This document shows, one piece after another, positions 43,951 through 55,391 of a DNA stretch of 64,000 nt. Numbering within the stretch: the first letter of the stretch is position 1; every line of letters begins with the position of its first letter. Location: assembly GCF_023898315.1 (NCBI RefSeq), contig NC_064614.1:73172501-73236500 (forward strand), in the 5' to 3' direction. The notes under the pieces were generated by a model, which was not told the DNA's origin, searched no databases, and was given only the letters and a program-made list of their open reading frames with translations. Source of the stretch: Schistocerca nitens (Eukaryota > Arthropoda > Insecta > Orthoptera > Acrididae). The position numbers and the translations under genes are program-made.

Positions 43951-45267
43951 CGAGGTGTGGCTAGAAAAAAACCGGACTAGTACTGGTGAAACAATAAAAC
44001 GAATGCAATAAGGCTGAAAGTCGCGTGGTCTGTCACGTGACTCTCGCTCCGCCTACTGCTCGAGTTTCATCTGCCTCCTGCACTCAGTCTGCCCGTGGCG
44101 TCTGTTTTAAGTAGTTGACGTTTTATCTGTGCGTCGGAAAATGTTGAGTGTACAGAAAGAACAGCGTGTTAACATCAAATTTTGTTTCAAACTAGGAAAA
44201 TCTGCAAGTGAAACGTTTGTAATGTTACAACAAGTGTACGGCGATGATTGTTTATCGCGAACACAAGTGTTTGAGTGGTTCAAACGATTTAAAGATGGCC
44301 GCGAAGACACCAGTGATGACACTCGCACTGGCAGACCATTGTCAGCAAAAACTGATGCAAACATTGAAAAAATCGGTAAACTTGTTCGACAAGATCGCCG
44401 TTTAACAATCAGAGCAGTGTCTGAGTTAACAGGAGTTGACAAGGAAAGTGTTAGGCAGATTCTTCATGAAAGTTTCAACATGAACAAAGTGTGTTCAAAA
44501 ATGGTTCCAAAGTGTCTCACAATTGAACAGAAGGAACGCCGAAGAATGATTTGTTCTGACATCCTGGAAAACATTGAAAGTGATCCCACCTTCTTACAAA
44601 ATGTTATTACTTGCGATGAATCGTGGTTTTTTACTTACGATCCCGAAACTAAACGCCAATCGATGCATTGGAAAACTCCTGGTTCTCCACGACAAAAAAA
44701 TGCACGAATGTCAAAATCGAAATTCAAGGCAATGATGATTTTTTTTTTACATCAAAGGGATTGTGCACATTGATTGGGTACCAGAGGGACAAACAGTGAA
44801 TCAGCATTACTACATTAGCGTCCTGGCTACCCTACGTGAGCGAGTACGGAGAAAACGGAACGATTTGTGGAGAAAAAAGTATAGATCCTTCACCAAGACA
44901 ATGCCCAAGCTCACAGTGCGTTGTCAGTGAAGACGTTTTTGGCAAAACACAACATTCCCATCTTAGATCATCCACCCTACTCACCTGATTTGGCCCCCTG
45001 TGATTTTTTTCTTTTCCCTAAAGTCAAGTCAGCTTTGAAAGGAACTAGATTTGAGACTGTTGAAGCAGTAAAAGAAAAAGCGACGGAAGTAATGTATGGA
45101 CTTACCGAAAATTATCTGCAGCATTGCTATGAACAGTGGAAAATTCGTATGGAGCGGTGTAGAGACCGAGGAGGAGAGTACATTGAAGGAGATAACATGA
45201 AATCGTAAATAATTGTAAATAAATGTTTTTTCCAGCATCAGTCCGGTTTTTTTCTAGCCGCACCTCG
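43951..45267 (+). mobile_element. mariner-type DNA transposon
   Basis: Length 1317 bp, with terminal inverted repeats of about 29 bp (CGAGGTGTGGCTAGAAAAAA at the left, nearly exact complement at the right), flanked by TA at 43949-43950 and 45268-45269. One transposase pseudogene lies inside. Size and motifs are typical of mariner elements. Confidence 0.96.
44141..45208 (+). pseudogene. mariner transposase (DD34D) with two compensating frameshifts
   Basis: The ATG at 44141 starts LSVQKEQRVNIKFCFKLGKS, a mariner N-terminal helix-turn-helix (SRTQVFEWFKRFKDGRED), then TCDESWFF (first Asp). The frame slips by +1 in a T run near 44741-44748 and returns in an A run near 44870-44880. After that HQDNAQAH (second Asp) and YSPDLAPCDFFLF (third Asp) follow, with 34 residues between these two. 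The 130 or so nucleotides between the two slips translate out of frame and include no core Asp, so the catalytic triad survives in sequence. Confidence 0.93.
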
Positions 45268-45269
45268 TA

Positions 45270-45766
45270 TCTGACGTAATAATGAGAGTGGTAACATTTC
45301 AGGTATGTCATTTATTGTAATAAATGTGAGCTTACAAGCCTTCAGGACGGTCTTATCTGTGATAAGGTGTTCCCTGACATTTGTAGTTTCGTGGTATTAC
45401 TTTACATCTTGAGTTATTGCGACACTGAGCAGTGCTTTCAAGTGGTGATTTTTTTGAACCATTTTCAATAGTCAAACGACTCTATCGAGGAGCTTTTAGA
45501 GGACCTGCTAGACAGCTGCGTTATGAGGGTTGTATGCGAATCAGGCGAAATGCATTTCTGGTCGTTCGGATACTTTTGAGCACGACTGTACATATAAGCC
45601 TTCGCCTGTTGCATTGCTTGTGTAATCATTCGACACCTTTATTGCACACGTCTCCTCCGCCCCCCCCCCTCCTTTCCGGCGACCTTTGTATTCACATGTT
45701 CCTTCCCCATCTCACTGTACAAACTTATTCTCTCAGCTCTACACGTCCATCTCTTTGTCCTTACCG
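45270..45766. other. Unassigned DNA
   Basis: Includes a C-rich run (45659-45670). No gene recognised. Confidence 0.5.
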
Positions 45767-45855
45767 CCGGCCCGTGTGGCCGAGCGGTTCTAGGCGCTAT
45801 AGTCTGGAACTGTGCGACCGCTACGGTCGCACGTTTGTATCCTGCCTCGGGCATG
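45767..45855 (+). mobile_element. SINE-A, head half (split element)
   Basis: tggccgagcggttctaggcg and the following B-box region belong to the SINE-A head. The sequence breaks off after gggcatg and resumes at 46546. The interruption is a minus-strand LINE. Confidence 0.93.
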
Positions 45856-46545
45856 TCTACGTCTACGTCTACGTGATTGCTCTGCTATTCACAATAAAGT
45901 GCCTGAGAGAGCGTTCAACGAACCACCTTCATGCTGTCTCTCTACCGTTCCAATCTCGAACGGCACGCGGGAAAAATGAGCACTTAAATTTTTCCGTGCG
46001 AGCCCTGATTTCTCTTATTTTATAGTGATGATCATTTCTCCCTATGTAGGTGGGTGCCAACAGAATGTTTTCGCAATCGGAGGAGAAAACTGGTGATTGA
46101 TATTTCATGAGAAGGTCCCGTCGCAACGAAAAACGTCTTTGTTTTAATGATTGCCACTCCAATTCACTTATCATGTCTGTGACACTATCTCCTTTATTTC
46201 GCGATAATACAAAACGAGCAGCCGTTCTTTGTACTTTTTCGATGTCATCCGTCAGTCCCACCTGATGCGGATCCCACACCACACAGCAGTATTCCACAAT
46301 GGGGCGGACAAGCATAGTGTAAGCAGTCTCTTTGGTAGACCTGTTGCACTTTCTAAGTGTTCTGCCAATGAATCGCAGTCTTTGGTTTACTCTACCCACA
46401 ATATTATCTATGTGATCTTTCCAATTTAGGTTATTTGTAATTGTAATCCCTAAGTATTTAGTTGAATTAACAGCCCTCAGATTTGTGTGACCTATCGCGT
46501 AATCGAAATTTAGCTGATTTCTTTTAGTACTCATGTGAATAACTT
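45856..46545 (-). mobile_element. CR1-like LINE 3' fragment inserted in a SINE
   Basis: The plus strand starts with tctacgtctacgtctacgt, the complement of the LINE tail. The 4-bp repeat catg at 45852-45855 and 46546-46549 brackets the insert. The element is 5'-truncated to its last 0.7 kb, as expected of incomplete target-primed reverse transcription. Confidence 0.92.
45929..46534 (-). CDS. C-terminal part of a CR1-like ORF2 (truncated)
   Basis: 201 codons without a stop. It starts in the post-palm RT region (FDYAIGHTNLRAVNSTKYLG), then LRFIGRTLRKCNRSTKETAY, MLVRPIVEYCCVVWDPHQVG and the end block KIREIRARTEKFKCSFFPR. It aligns with residues near 760-950 of the intact ORF2 at 34953-37793 but belongs to a different subfamily. 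No RT active site is present, so it cannot function. Confidence 0.9.
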   Translation of the reverse strand: MSTKRNQLNFDYAIGHTNLRAVNSTKYLGITITNNLNWKDHIDNIVGRVNQRLRFIGRTLRKCNRSTKETAYTMLVRPIVEYCCVVWDPHQVGLTDDIEKVQRTAARFVLSRNKGDSVTDMISELEWQSLKQRRFSLRRDLLMKYQSPVFSSDCENILLAPTYIGRNDHHYKIREIRARTEKFKCSFFPRAVRDWNGRETA

Positions 46546-46655
46546 CATGGATGTGTGGGATGTACTTAGGTTAGTTAGGTTTAAGTAGTTCTAATTTCTA
46601 GGAGACTGATGACCTTAGCAGTTAAGTCCCATAGTGCTCAGAGCCATTTTTTTTT
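46546..46655 (+). mobile_element. SINE-A, tail half (split element)
   Basis: Continues the element from 45855: catggatgtgtgggatgtac, the TTAGGTTAGTTAGG body and the end gctcagagccatttttt. Confidence 0.92.
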
Positions 46656-46809
46656 CTCCATACCTTCTCTGTTTCGCCTCACCCACACTCTGTCAGTCTC
46701 CTCTGTCCCATCTCCTTGTACATGTCGCCCTCCTCCTTACTTCTGTCCATATTTTTTCCCTCCTCTCTCTCCACAATCTGGCTCTCTTTTCCTCCACAAC
46801 TGTCTCCTT
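46656..46809. other. Pyrimidine-rich stretch
   Basis: C/T-rich on the plus strand with no clear feature. It may be the degraded 5' part of the following LINE. Confidence 0.4.
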
Positions 46810-47136
46810 CTCCCACTTGGAGACCAAGAAGACAGTCCTTGGGTGGAGCACCAAACACTACAGAGATGACACGTCACTAGACAGCCCCAAAAGCAGCGAA
46901 AGTAAGACAGAACACCCGAAATGTCCCACGGAGGAGACGGTACGCGTTGAACACCTGATGAAAAGTGTAAGACCGTATGCCTGCCTCAAAAGGCGGGAAC
47001 TTCACACACAACTCCAAGACACCCGTAAGACTGTCATCGTGGCAGCATTCGGCCGATAGAACCCCTGGCGCGGCGCGGATGAGAAACAGAGCAGCAGACG
47101 ACGAGCACGACTCCAGAGGACACCCAAGACGGTGGG

Positions 47137-47337
47137 TACAAAATGGTTCAAATGGCTCTGAGCACTATGGGACTCAACTGCTGTGGTCATCAGTCCCCTC
47201 GAACTTAGAACTACTTAAACCTAACTAACCTAAGGACAACATACACAACCATGCCCGAGGCAGGATTCGAACCTGCGACCGTAGCAGTCGCACGGTTCCG
47301 GACTGCGCGCCTAGAACCGCGAGACCACCGCGGCCGG
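47137..47337 (-). mobile_element. SINE-A, minus orientation
   Basis: Very similar to the copy at 132-333. A 13-bp target duplication, ccaagacggtggg, lies at 47124-47136 and 47338-47350. Confidence 0.95.
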
Positions 47338-49157
47338 CCAAGACGGTGGGACGGCGATCGGAGCACTAGCGACAAGAGAACCCCCGCCCAAGCACCAATA
47401 CGAAGGCTGATGCACAACAACTGAACCTTCCCTTTGCCAACGTGCAAGGAATGACAACAAACAACACTGATGCACATACTACAGCAGGGTGACGTTCGTG
47501 TTGCAAGCATTGCCGAAACGTGGCTAACGGCCAGGAATAAATTCAACTTCCCGAAATAAAAAAAAATAAAAATAAAAAAAAAAACTTTCCGGAAAGATAC
47601 GCAAGACGGCAGAGTTGGAGTGGCAATATATACTCGGAATTCAACAGCAGAGACAGGAATCCCTCTACCAGCAGCACATCAGAACATCGAAGCAGTGATA
47701 GTCCAAATAACAGACAGAAACAGATGGGCCTTTAACATAGGCTGTATGTACAACAGTCAAGGGAGGCCCCTACCAACACAGTCATTACGATATACAATGA
47801 CACTCAAAGATTCCTGATACTAGGTGAACTTAAATGCAAGACACCATACGCTAGGGTACAGAGCAGACAATGGCAACTGGCGCCAACTCTTCGATCTGCT
47901 GACAACAGAACCTATCAACAGACTCCCAGTACATCAACCGACCTTCGTCGGCTCTAATGGGAATTAGAAGCCAGACCACATACTGCAGAGCCCCAGTATC
48001 AGCGACGAAATGACAGAATCTAACATCTACGATTGCTTTGCAAATAACCACTTTCCTATCCTTTTCGCAACCAGTGCCACCCAACTCCCAGACCAGATAC
48101 TCACAGGATGGACAGTACGAAAATACGCTAACGCAGACTGAGACAAATCCAAAGATATCCTCTCAGAGAGCCTAGCGTTTCCCATAGGCAACAGGCGACC
48201 ACGACGACGACGGCCTTCAACAGGTCACTGACACACACAGCCATGTAACACGCAATAGACGAAGCCATTCCCACTACTGTCGTAGAAAACTGGAAACATG
48301 CCATCCCCTAGGACGCCCTCCACCTAATAAGACAGAAAAAGAACAGTTATACAGACAAATCAAACGGAAGGGTAACTCAGACCTTAAAGGACAGCGGAAC
48401 AGACTAAACGCAAAGATGAAACGAATCATTTCCGTTTACCGACAAAGACAGTGGGACGATACCTGCAGACAGTTAAACTACAGACAGGGAGGCAGGTTCT
48501 GGAAGCTCTTCAAAACGCTGACAGGCCGAAGACAATAGACAAACACCAAATTACTGTTAAAGGACGAACCAACAACAGATAAAATATAACAAACTGAAGC
48601 TTTCAGACAGTTTTACAACAAGTTTGCTCCTTCTAATACGATAACAAAATTGACTAAAACTCAAGGTTCAAGTGAAAATGAGCTATCACAGACTCTCATC
48701 ATTCTAACAAAAGAAAAACAAGACGAGCCTGCCATAACTAGAGGAATAACCTAGACAGACATTATCGACTTAATCCTCTTTGGACGGAACTCCGCCCCTG
48801 GACAAAACGACACAAAACGAATAAAATTACAGAAAGCCCCAGCACAACACCCATCCTCTCTCTCATCTACAACTACTGCCTGACATATGAGACCATACCG
48901 AAAAGCTGGAAGACAACGAGACGATAATGATACCAAAAACTGAGAAAACAAGTACCGACCGCACTCCTAAACGTCGATATCTCTGCTTGACGTCATGGAA
49001 AAGACATTTGAACAAGTACTAGCCGACCCTGTAGACACGTACATAGAACTCAAAGACCTCCTCCTGCTGACACAGTCAGGCTTTCGACACGACCACTCGA
49101 CCAATGATCCGTTGGTTGAACAGACTGATGGAAAAAACAACGAGCTTCAATAGAGGT

Positions 49158-49694
49158 TGTAAGTAGGCTGTTTAGGTTTTTTTATTGGTAACGCCACCTC
49201 TGTATGAAAATCACTGGCTGTGCTGTGTGCAGTCTGTGGCTGTTTTGCATTGTTGTAATACTCGCCATTGTAGTGTTAGGCAGCTGGCTGTGAACAGCGC
49301 GTAGCGTTGCGCAGTTGGAGGTGAGCCGCCAGCAGTGGTGGATGTGGGGAGAGAGAGATGGCGGAGTTTTGAAATTTGTCATGAACTGTTATATATATTA
49401 TGACTATTAAGGTAAATACATTGTTTGTTCTCTATTAAAATCTTTCATTTGCTAACTATTCCTATCAGTAGTTAGTGCCTTCAGTAATTTGAATCTTTTA
49501 TTTAGCTGGCAGTAGTGGCGCTCGCTGTATTGCAGTAGCTTGAGTAACCAAGATTTTCGTCAGGTAAGTGATTTGTGAAAGGTATAGGTTAATGTTAGTC
49601 AGGGCCATTCTTTTGTAGAGATTTTTGAAAGTCAGATTGCGTTGCGCTAAAAATATTGTGTGTCAGTTTAAGGACAGTCTCGTGTAAAATTGTT
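49158..49694 (+). repeat. 5' LTR, truncated at its 3' end
   Basis: 537 bp. Aligns with the 3' LTR up to gtgtaaaattgtt, then stops 17 bp short of the GACGTTTCA end, and gag sequence begins at once. Confidence 0.92.
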
Positions 49695-49708
49695 CTAAGT
49701 TAGACACA

Positions 49709-50980
49709 ATGGAACAAAATCAGAGACAAACACAGCAACAGTTAGACACAATGGAACAAAATCAGAGACAAACACAGCAAAAGCTTCAAAAGTTAGACTC
49801 ATTGGAACAAACTCTTGAACAAACACGTGAAGATTTAACTACTGAGTTACATAACATTGAATCGAAATGTCAAAAAGTCTGTAATGACGTAAAAACTCAA
49901 ATTTGTGAGCATTTTCAACCTATTTTTTCGCGGCATGAAAATGCATTACAGAATCACGAAGCAGCCATAAAAGAACTGCAAACTATTGTTCATGAAAATC
50001 ATGAGACCTTGCAAGCTAAATTTGACTCAGTTGCATCTACCGATTCGGTTACGCAACTTGCAAATACTCAGGAAAACTTAAAGGACACAGTAGATACTCT
50101 GAAACTTGGTTCAGAAAAACACACTGAGGAAATAAGTACACTATCGGAGAAAGTAGCCGAACTTTCGGATCAGTTCACTAATTTATCTACGAAGGTAGAT
50201 GATAATCTGAATGACACAAAACCGGTAGTCTTTAATGACACAGAAGAGTATGAAGAAATTAGAAAATTCAAACAAAATCAAAATCAAATCAATACACAGC
50301 AAAGTACAAGATCAGCTGACACAGTAATACAAGAATTACGTATTTCAGAGGACACTCGCGCCCCAATACGGGAAGAGGGACATAGAAATACGGAACAACC
50401 ACAAAATAATAACACAGGACGATTCGGAAATTATGAAAGAAATTGGCAAGGCACACCGAATTTTGAGATGGAACCGCCGAGACGACGTAACAATGACCGA
50501 TATGCTACTCGCCGACACGATGATTTTGACTATAAGCTGTTCATTACTACACGTAAATTCAAAACGTTTAAGAATTCTGCCAACGACATTCATCCACAAG
50601 CATGGCTCCATCAATTTTCTCATTGTTTTCCTCCCAACCGGTCGTTAGAACACAGATTAGAATTTATGTGTGGCTATTTAGAGAATGAACCAGCTGTAAG
50701 ATTGCGATCGGTCATTCACGATTGTCACAGTGAAGGAGAATTTTACCATGCCTTCCTCTCAGCATATTGGTCTCAAGCTACACAAGACCGAGTAAAACAT
50801 AGCATCATAATGATGAAACATTTCGAACAATCTGAATTCTCCAGTCTTGTGAAATATTTTGAAGACATGTTGCACAAGAATCAGTACCTGTCAAACCCAT
50901 ACAGCCCCTCAGAACTCATCCGCATTTGCTTAATCAAATTACCTGAACATTTACGACATATTATTTTAGCAGGACGTTGA
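49709..50980 (+). CDS. Gypsy-type Gag, N-terminal and capsid part
   Basis: 423 residues. Residues 1-28 hold an exact in-frame duplication of a 14-residue unit (MEQNQRQTQQ core). A long helical, coiled-coil-like part follows to about residue 180, then a charged linker, then a capsid-like domain (about 285-420) with FKTFKNSANDIHPQAWLHQF, HRLEFMCGYLENEPA and AYWSQATQDRVKHSI. In the family this protein forms the cytoplasmic particle that packages the RNA. The frame ends at TGA 50978-50980, overlapping the next frame, which is in -1. Confidence 0.85.
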   Translation: MEQNQRQTQQQLDTMEQNQRQTQQKLQKLDSLEQTLEQTREDLTTELHNIESKCQKVCNDVKTQICEHFQPIFSRHENALQNHEAAIKELQTIVHENHETLQAKFDSVASTDSVTQLANTQENLKDTVDTLKLGSEKHTEEISTLSEKVAELSDQFTNLSTKVDDNLNDTKPVVFNDTEEYEEIRKFKQNQNQINTQQSTRSADTVIQELRISEDTRAPIREEGHRNTEQPQNNNTGRFGNYERNWQGTPNFEMEPPRRRNNDRYATRRHDDFDYKLFITTRKFKTFKNSANDIHPQAWLHQFSHCFPPNRSLEHRLEFMCGYLENEPAVRLRSVIHDCHSEGEFYHAFLSAYWSQATQDRVKHSIIMMKHFEQSEFSSLVKYFEDMLHKNQYLSNPYSPSELIRICLIKLPEHLRHIILAGR

Positions 50981-51534
50981 AAAGAAGAAAAGAAGACATT
51001 GAAGCTTTTCATGGACTCCTACAAGAATTAGAAATTGACACTGACAATCGTGGAATGCAGGAGCACAACAATTACAGATCACATCCGTCGCAATTCCGCG
51101 ATGAAAGAAATAATAACTGGACGCGACAAGGCTATTCTCACAACACAAATAGTGACCGAAACAGACACCACCCGTACGACAACCGTTGGCAGAGTAGTAA
51201 TAATTACAGGGAAAGATCGCATTTCCGTAGTAATGAATATGACAGAGACAATCATAGAAACAGACAATATGGTAACCAGAACTATTATTATCAAGGGAGA
51301 CAGAATACTTTCAGACGCAACAGTTCAGCGCGCAGTTACGATTCAGGGAGAAATTCTCCACCACATGACCGACAAACAAGAAACTATGTAAACTACCGAC
51401 AAAACGACAGACCTGAATTTCATCAGAACTGGCGGGATTCTAACAGAGCTGGGCCCTCTCGGCAAGGCGAATTTGTAGAAGTTCGGTCTCCTAATCCCAA
51501 TAACGACGCACGCCAACAAAGAGACAGACAATGA
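50977..51534 (+). CDS. Gag C-terminal basic region (-1 frame)
   Basis: The frame begins KRRKEDIEAFHGLLQELEID, which looks like the continuation of the capsid end, then becomes a low-complexity R/N/Q/Y-rich nucleic-acid-binding-like tail (repeated RN, YR, DRN). No zinc knuckle was seen. Either a 1-nt indel broke one Gag, or a frameshift joins the two parts. The A/G-rich overlap aaaagaagaaaagaag would tolerate slippage, but there is no canonical heptamer. Confidence 0.7.
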   Translation: MKRRKEDIEAFHGLLQELEIDTDNRGMQEHNNYRSHPSQFRDERNNNWTRQGYSHNTNSDRNRHHPYDNRWQSSNNYRERSHFRSNEYDRDNHRNRQYGNQNYYYQGRQNTFRRNSSARSYDSGRNSPPHDRQTRNYVNYRQNDRPEFHQNWRDSNRAGPSRQGEFVEVRSPNPNNDARQQRDRQ

Positions 51535-51604
51535 CTCGCACCGCAGGCACCCGCTTGCGCCAGCTGGCTTAGAGAAAAATAACATAGACGCTAACCTTGA
51601 GAAA

Positions 51605-51727
51605 AATTCCAGTATTCTTTACCGACGTAGACTGCATGACAATTGCATTCAAGTTGAAACTCTGCGTACTAGGAAGAGTAAAGGTTTACACCATATTTCA
51701 CATGTAAAACCGTTTATTGAAAGATAA
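51605..51727 (+). pseudogene. Integrase C-terminal remnant
   Basis: The 40-codon piece ILYRRRLHDNC, then TRKSKGLHHISHVKPFIER, then stop, looks like the end of a Gypsy integrase. It follows the Gag end by only 70 bp, so nearly the whole pol gene has been deleted. Confidence 0.6.
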
Positions 51728-54700
51728 TCTGCTTTTTATCTTTGTCTTTGCCATAAAACTTTTCACTTCACATTTCTAGTATGCTTTGTCAGACTTAGAA
51801 TCTGTTAACATGCAACAATGTTTGAAGTTAAATATCCAGTCAAGAACCAAGAGAACTTATTTAAACAGAATTTACGAATGCATTGTTATAGTGAACAGAC
51901 TACACTGTGTTGTATTTGTACATTCTTGCTTGTTAGTTGCACGTTTACGTAACGACTATAAGGCTTACATACTTAGGACACATACTGGTACTGCTAATGA
52001 GATTTTAATGCAACATTTTGGTTTACTTGAAATTTGGTGTATCATGAGGTAAGTACATTGACTTCTGCAGAACTTCGCTTTCGGAGGACGATAACTACGA
52101 CACTTCCACAGAGATTATGTTGCGACAAGACGCACAGTTTAGCGCTACAGGACACGTATTTGAGTGATTGATTTTGTACTGAAAATATTTATTTTTAAAG
52201 ATATTTGGAGTACAATGATACAAAGGTTTTCCGTGATACATTTCATTCCATTGCTGTAATCTGTAACACCTGAGGGTATAATTACATTAATCCTCAGGGG
52301 GGTACACGCTTACTTTGTGTACCATGTGTTTGGCAAGCACAAGGAGCCCTAGCTAATATGGTATTTGCTTATACAACTTTACACATCAGTACCATATTTC
52401 TCCAACACAGTATTACACAGCTATCAGAGCATTTAACTGAGAGACAAACATTTTTTTTACTACATCAGTGACAGATGTTTACGTAATTTCACAGTTGGAT
52501 AACTTCACACTTATGAAACTGTATTTTGTCTGTACTTTGTAAACTGTTCATATTTTTTCGGAACCATTGTGATACTATGAGAGCTTTGAATGATGTATTT
52601 GGTATGGGATCATGATTTTTAAAGTACGTTTGAGGTAGATGACACTTTTGACATGAGCAGAGAATTTTTTTAGGTTTTGAAATTATTGAAGGAAGCTACG
52701 ACGATTTTGAGATTTGGCTGAGGTTTTATGATATTATTACGACGACGATGTGTACTATGCTGTTGAGATATGTTTATGATCAATAAGATGATGCTACCGT
52801 ATATGAGGAATAAGAAGGATGTTGGAAACCAAGAATCGTACTTTAAGAGTTGTGAAATGTGTGTAAATGCGTGAATGTATCACAATGCCGGCGAAAATTT
52901 TTTGGACACTGTTATATTCATAGGATTTTGTTTCTACACATTTGGAACCAAATTCTCAACCTGTGAAAATAATTTTATATGAGACTGTCACTGTAGCGAA
53001 AACTGCTGTCGTAAATATTTCGGTATGAAAGGTAAGTGACCGTGACGTAATTCGTTGTGAGCGGCCAGGTGTGCCAGCCATCTTGAGAAAAGGCCATTAG
53101 GTGGTAGAAAAAAAAATGGAGGCCATTATCCTCGCTATTGACATACCTTTGTAGAAAGCATCGTAAATACGACACGCTAATAATAACTTGGAAACATTCT
53201 TACATCTGCACACCTGATTAGGACAAGTGTCTATCTACGAGAATTGAGAGAATTTCTACTAACGTATGAAATGCCTCATGACTACTGAATGATTATTTTA
53301 TGCTTTACTTTGTACATAGTTGCTTATTTCATTTGATATCTGGTTTCCAGCTGTCTTGCAGCATTGGTTTCATAAAATAAAATTAAATACATTTGCTAAT
53401 GTGAACACTTTCTGTCAACAGATCTATTAAATAATAATTTTGTGATCCACATTCTTCAAAAAAGGAGCACTTGGAAAGGAAAGAACAATAAGAAGGGACT
53501 AGTAACAGTAACTGCATACATAATATTCTTTTCAAGTACATGGTAATATTTTTTTGTACAATAAGTTTTTGTGGTGCACCACTTTAATTACATAGACATT
53601 AAGATGTGAACAGACATTTCCCTTATATGCATTGTTGTCTTTAGTGTACTATTTTTTCTGCTTGAGCTATGTCATGTTTAGGTATAAGATATTTCATTTT
53701 CTGCTTCTGCTTGCCAGGCATAGTGCTATTAAATTTCACTTTGCATTACTCTGTTAATCTAGTTATGCTACTGATTTATTTTTCTTGTTGCTGCACATTG
53801 GCTCATATTAGTTGTAATGTTGCTTCGCTTGGTAATTTAGATTTACTGCAGCTTGCTTTGACAATTTCCATTTTTTTTCATTGCTGTTTGTATTAATCGT
53901 TTTATGTGCTGCTGCATTGCCTCGTCCCTTAGTTTAGCATCTGAGCTCAGTAGATTTAAGTTAGCTTAAGAGGGGGTAGACTATATAAGAACCTAACTAT
54001 GGAGAATAGGGAAAGAATGCTTTGAAAGTTATATGAAAACAATTTGGGCCAAAATGAGTATTGTACAATGAGCCATAATTATTTTGAAAGAAATATGGTT
54101 AGAATACAGAAAAGAGGTATAAATAGGACTTTTTGGGAATAATGATGAATGAAGGGAGATCTACGAGAAGTAAAGAAAGTTTTGTTTGCAAAATACTGCA
54201 GTAAAACAAACCCTGTCCTTTCCTTTTGTATTATTATGCTATGTGTTTGTGTACCCTTGTGTATTTGTGTACTTCCTGTCTTTAGTTGTTTATCTGATAA
54301 GACCTATGTTGTAGAATTTTTCTAATACTATGTTATTTACTTTGTAAAGATGTTTAGACATTATTTATTCTGGTTTGTTGCTCACATGTGAAGGTAATGC
54401 TTCAAAAGTTCTTCTGATCTTTATGTGTTTACTTATGTCATAATTCCTGTAACACTGATGTATATGTTTATTTCTATTCTTTTGTAAAGCCCCGATTACT
54501 ACAAATGTTATCTGTATTGTTATGTTCTTTAATAATGTATTTTGTACCTTTGTAATTGTATTCTTATGTTATAATATTGTAATTGACACCAGTTCTTCAA
54601 ATTAAGTATCATTTCACTGCACACGTGTGTGTTGGTCATAGTATGGGGACAATATGTGAGAAGTAGGGACTGTTAGTGTTTGCACGTGTGTTAATAATTC

Positions 54701-54850
54701 AGCAATGGACTGGATAACAGCATTGCTGGTTCTAAGGACAATTCCAAAAACTTTGTGAGTGCACAAGTGGTGGTTATGGACTTGCTATATTATCCGCAAG
54801 ACTCTTCAATGGTGATTGTGCACCTGCACAGTCACAACGGATGGCTGCTG
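51728..54850 (+). other. Noncoding 3' region of the LTR element
   Basis: AT-rich, no env-like gene. A short hydrophobic frame (53669-53896) has no recognisable family. The stretch may be a normal long 3' region or a fill-in from another element. Confidence 0.5.
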
Positions 54851-54854
54851 GCCA

Positions 54855-55070
54855 TCTCTACAAGGACTACAGTGGGTCTGCATCTTTGATGATCCATCAA
54901 TTCCATTATTTCTACAAGGACTGCAGTGGGTCTGCACCTCTGGTGGCCCACCAATACCGTAATCTCTACCAGGACTACAGTGGGTCTGCTCTGTGATGAC
55001 CTACTCACCAATACTCTTCAAAACTTCGACTGACTCCGCTGTGGGTTTGCTCTGTTGTGGCCCATTACCT
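54855..55070 (+). repeat. ~54-bp minisatellite next to the 3' LTR
   Basis: About four diverged units, each containing acaaggactacagtgggtct or a close variant (near 54862, 54914, 54969 and a weaker one near 55030), followed by a cc-ac-caat block. Confidence 0.85.
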
Positions 55071-55391
55071 GTCAGCATGTCAAGAGTCAGCACTGTCTTT
55101 CTGTTGGAAGGACAACGCTACTTCTTCAAGACTGCATGGAAATCCACTACTTCCGTGTGCATTGTCTTTTACTGCTCAGACTTTGAAAAAAACACGGCAA
55201 TTTTAGTGTGATCAACGATCAGGACCGTCTTTATGGACTGTGAGAAAATTTTAGCTTTTGACCAACATTGCATCAATAAGTGTGTGCATTTGATTTCTTT
55301 GTTATTGTAATTGTGAAAAAAATTTTAACAAATATGTATTGGCCAGTGCCCAAAAAAATTTGTAAAATTTTTTGTGGGTAGCATGGGGCTA

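Noticed and set aside
49709..50980. Host myosin-like or other coiled-coil gene
   Set aside because: The frame lies between two LTRs, has a capsid-like C-terminal domain, and is followed by an integrase remnant.
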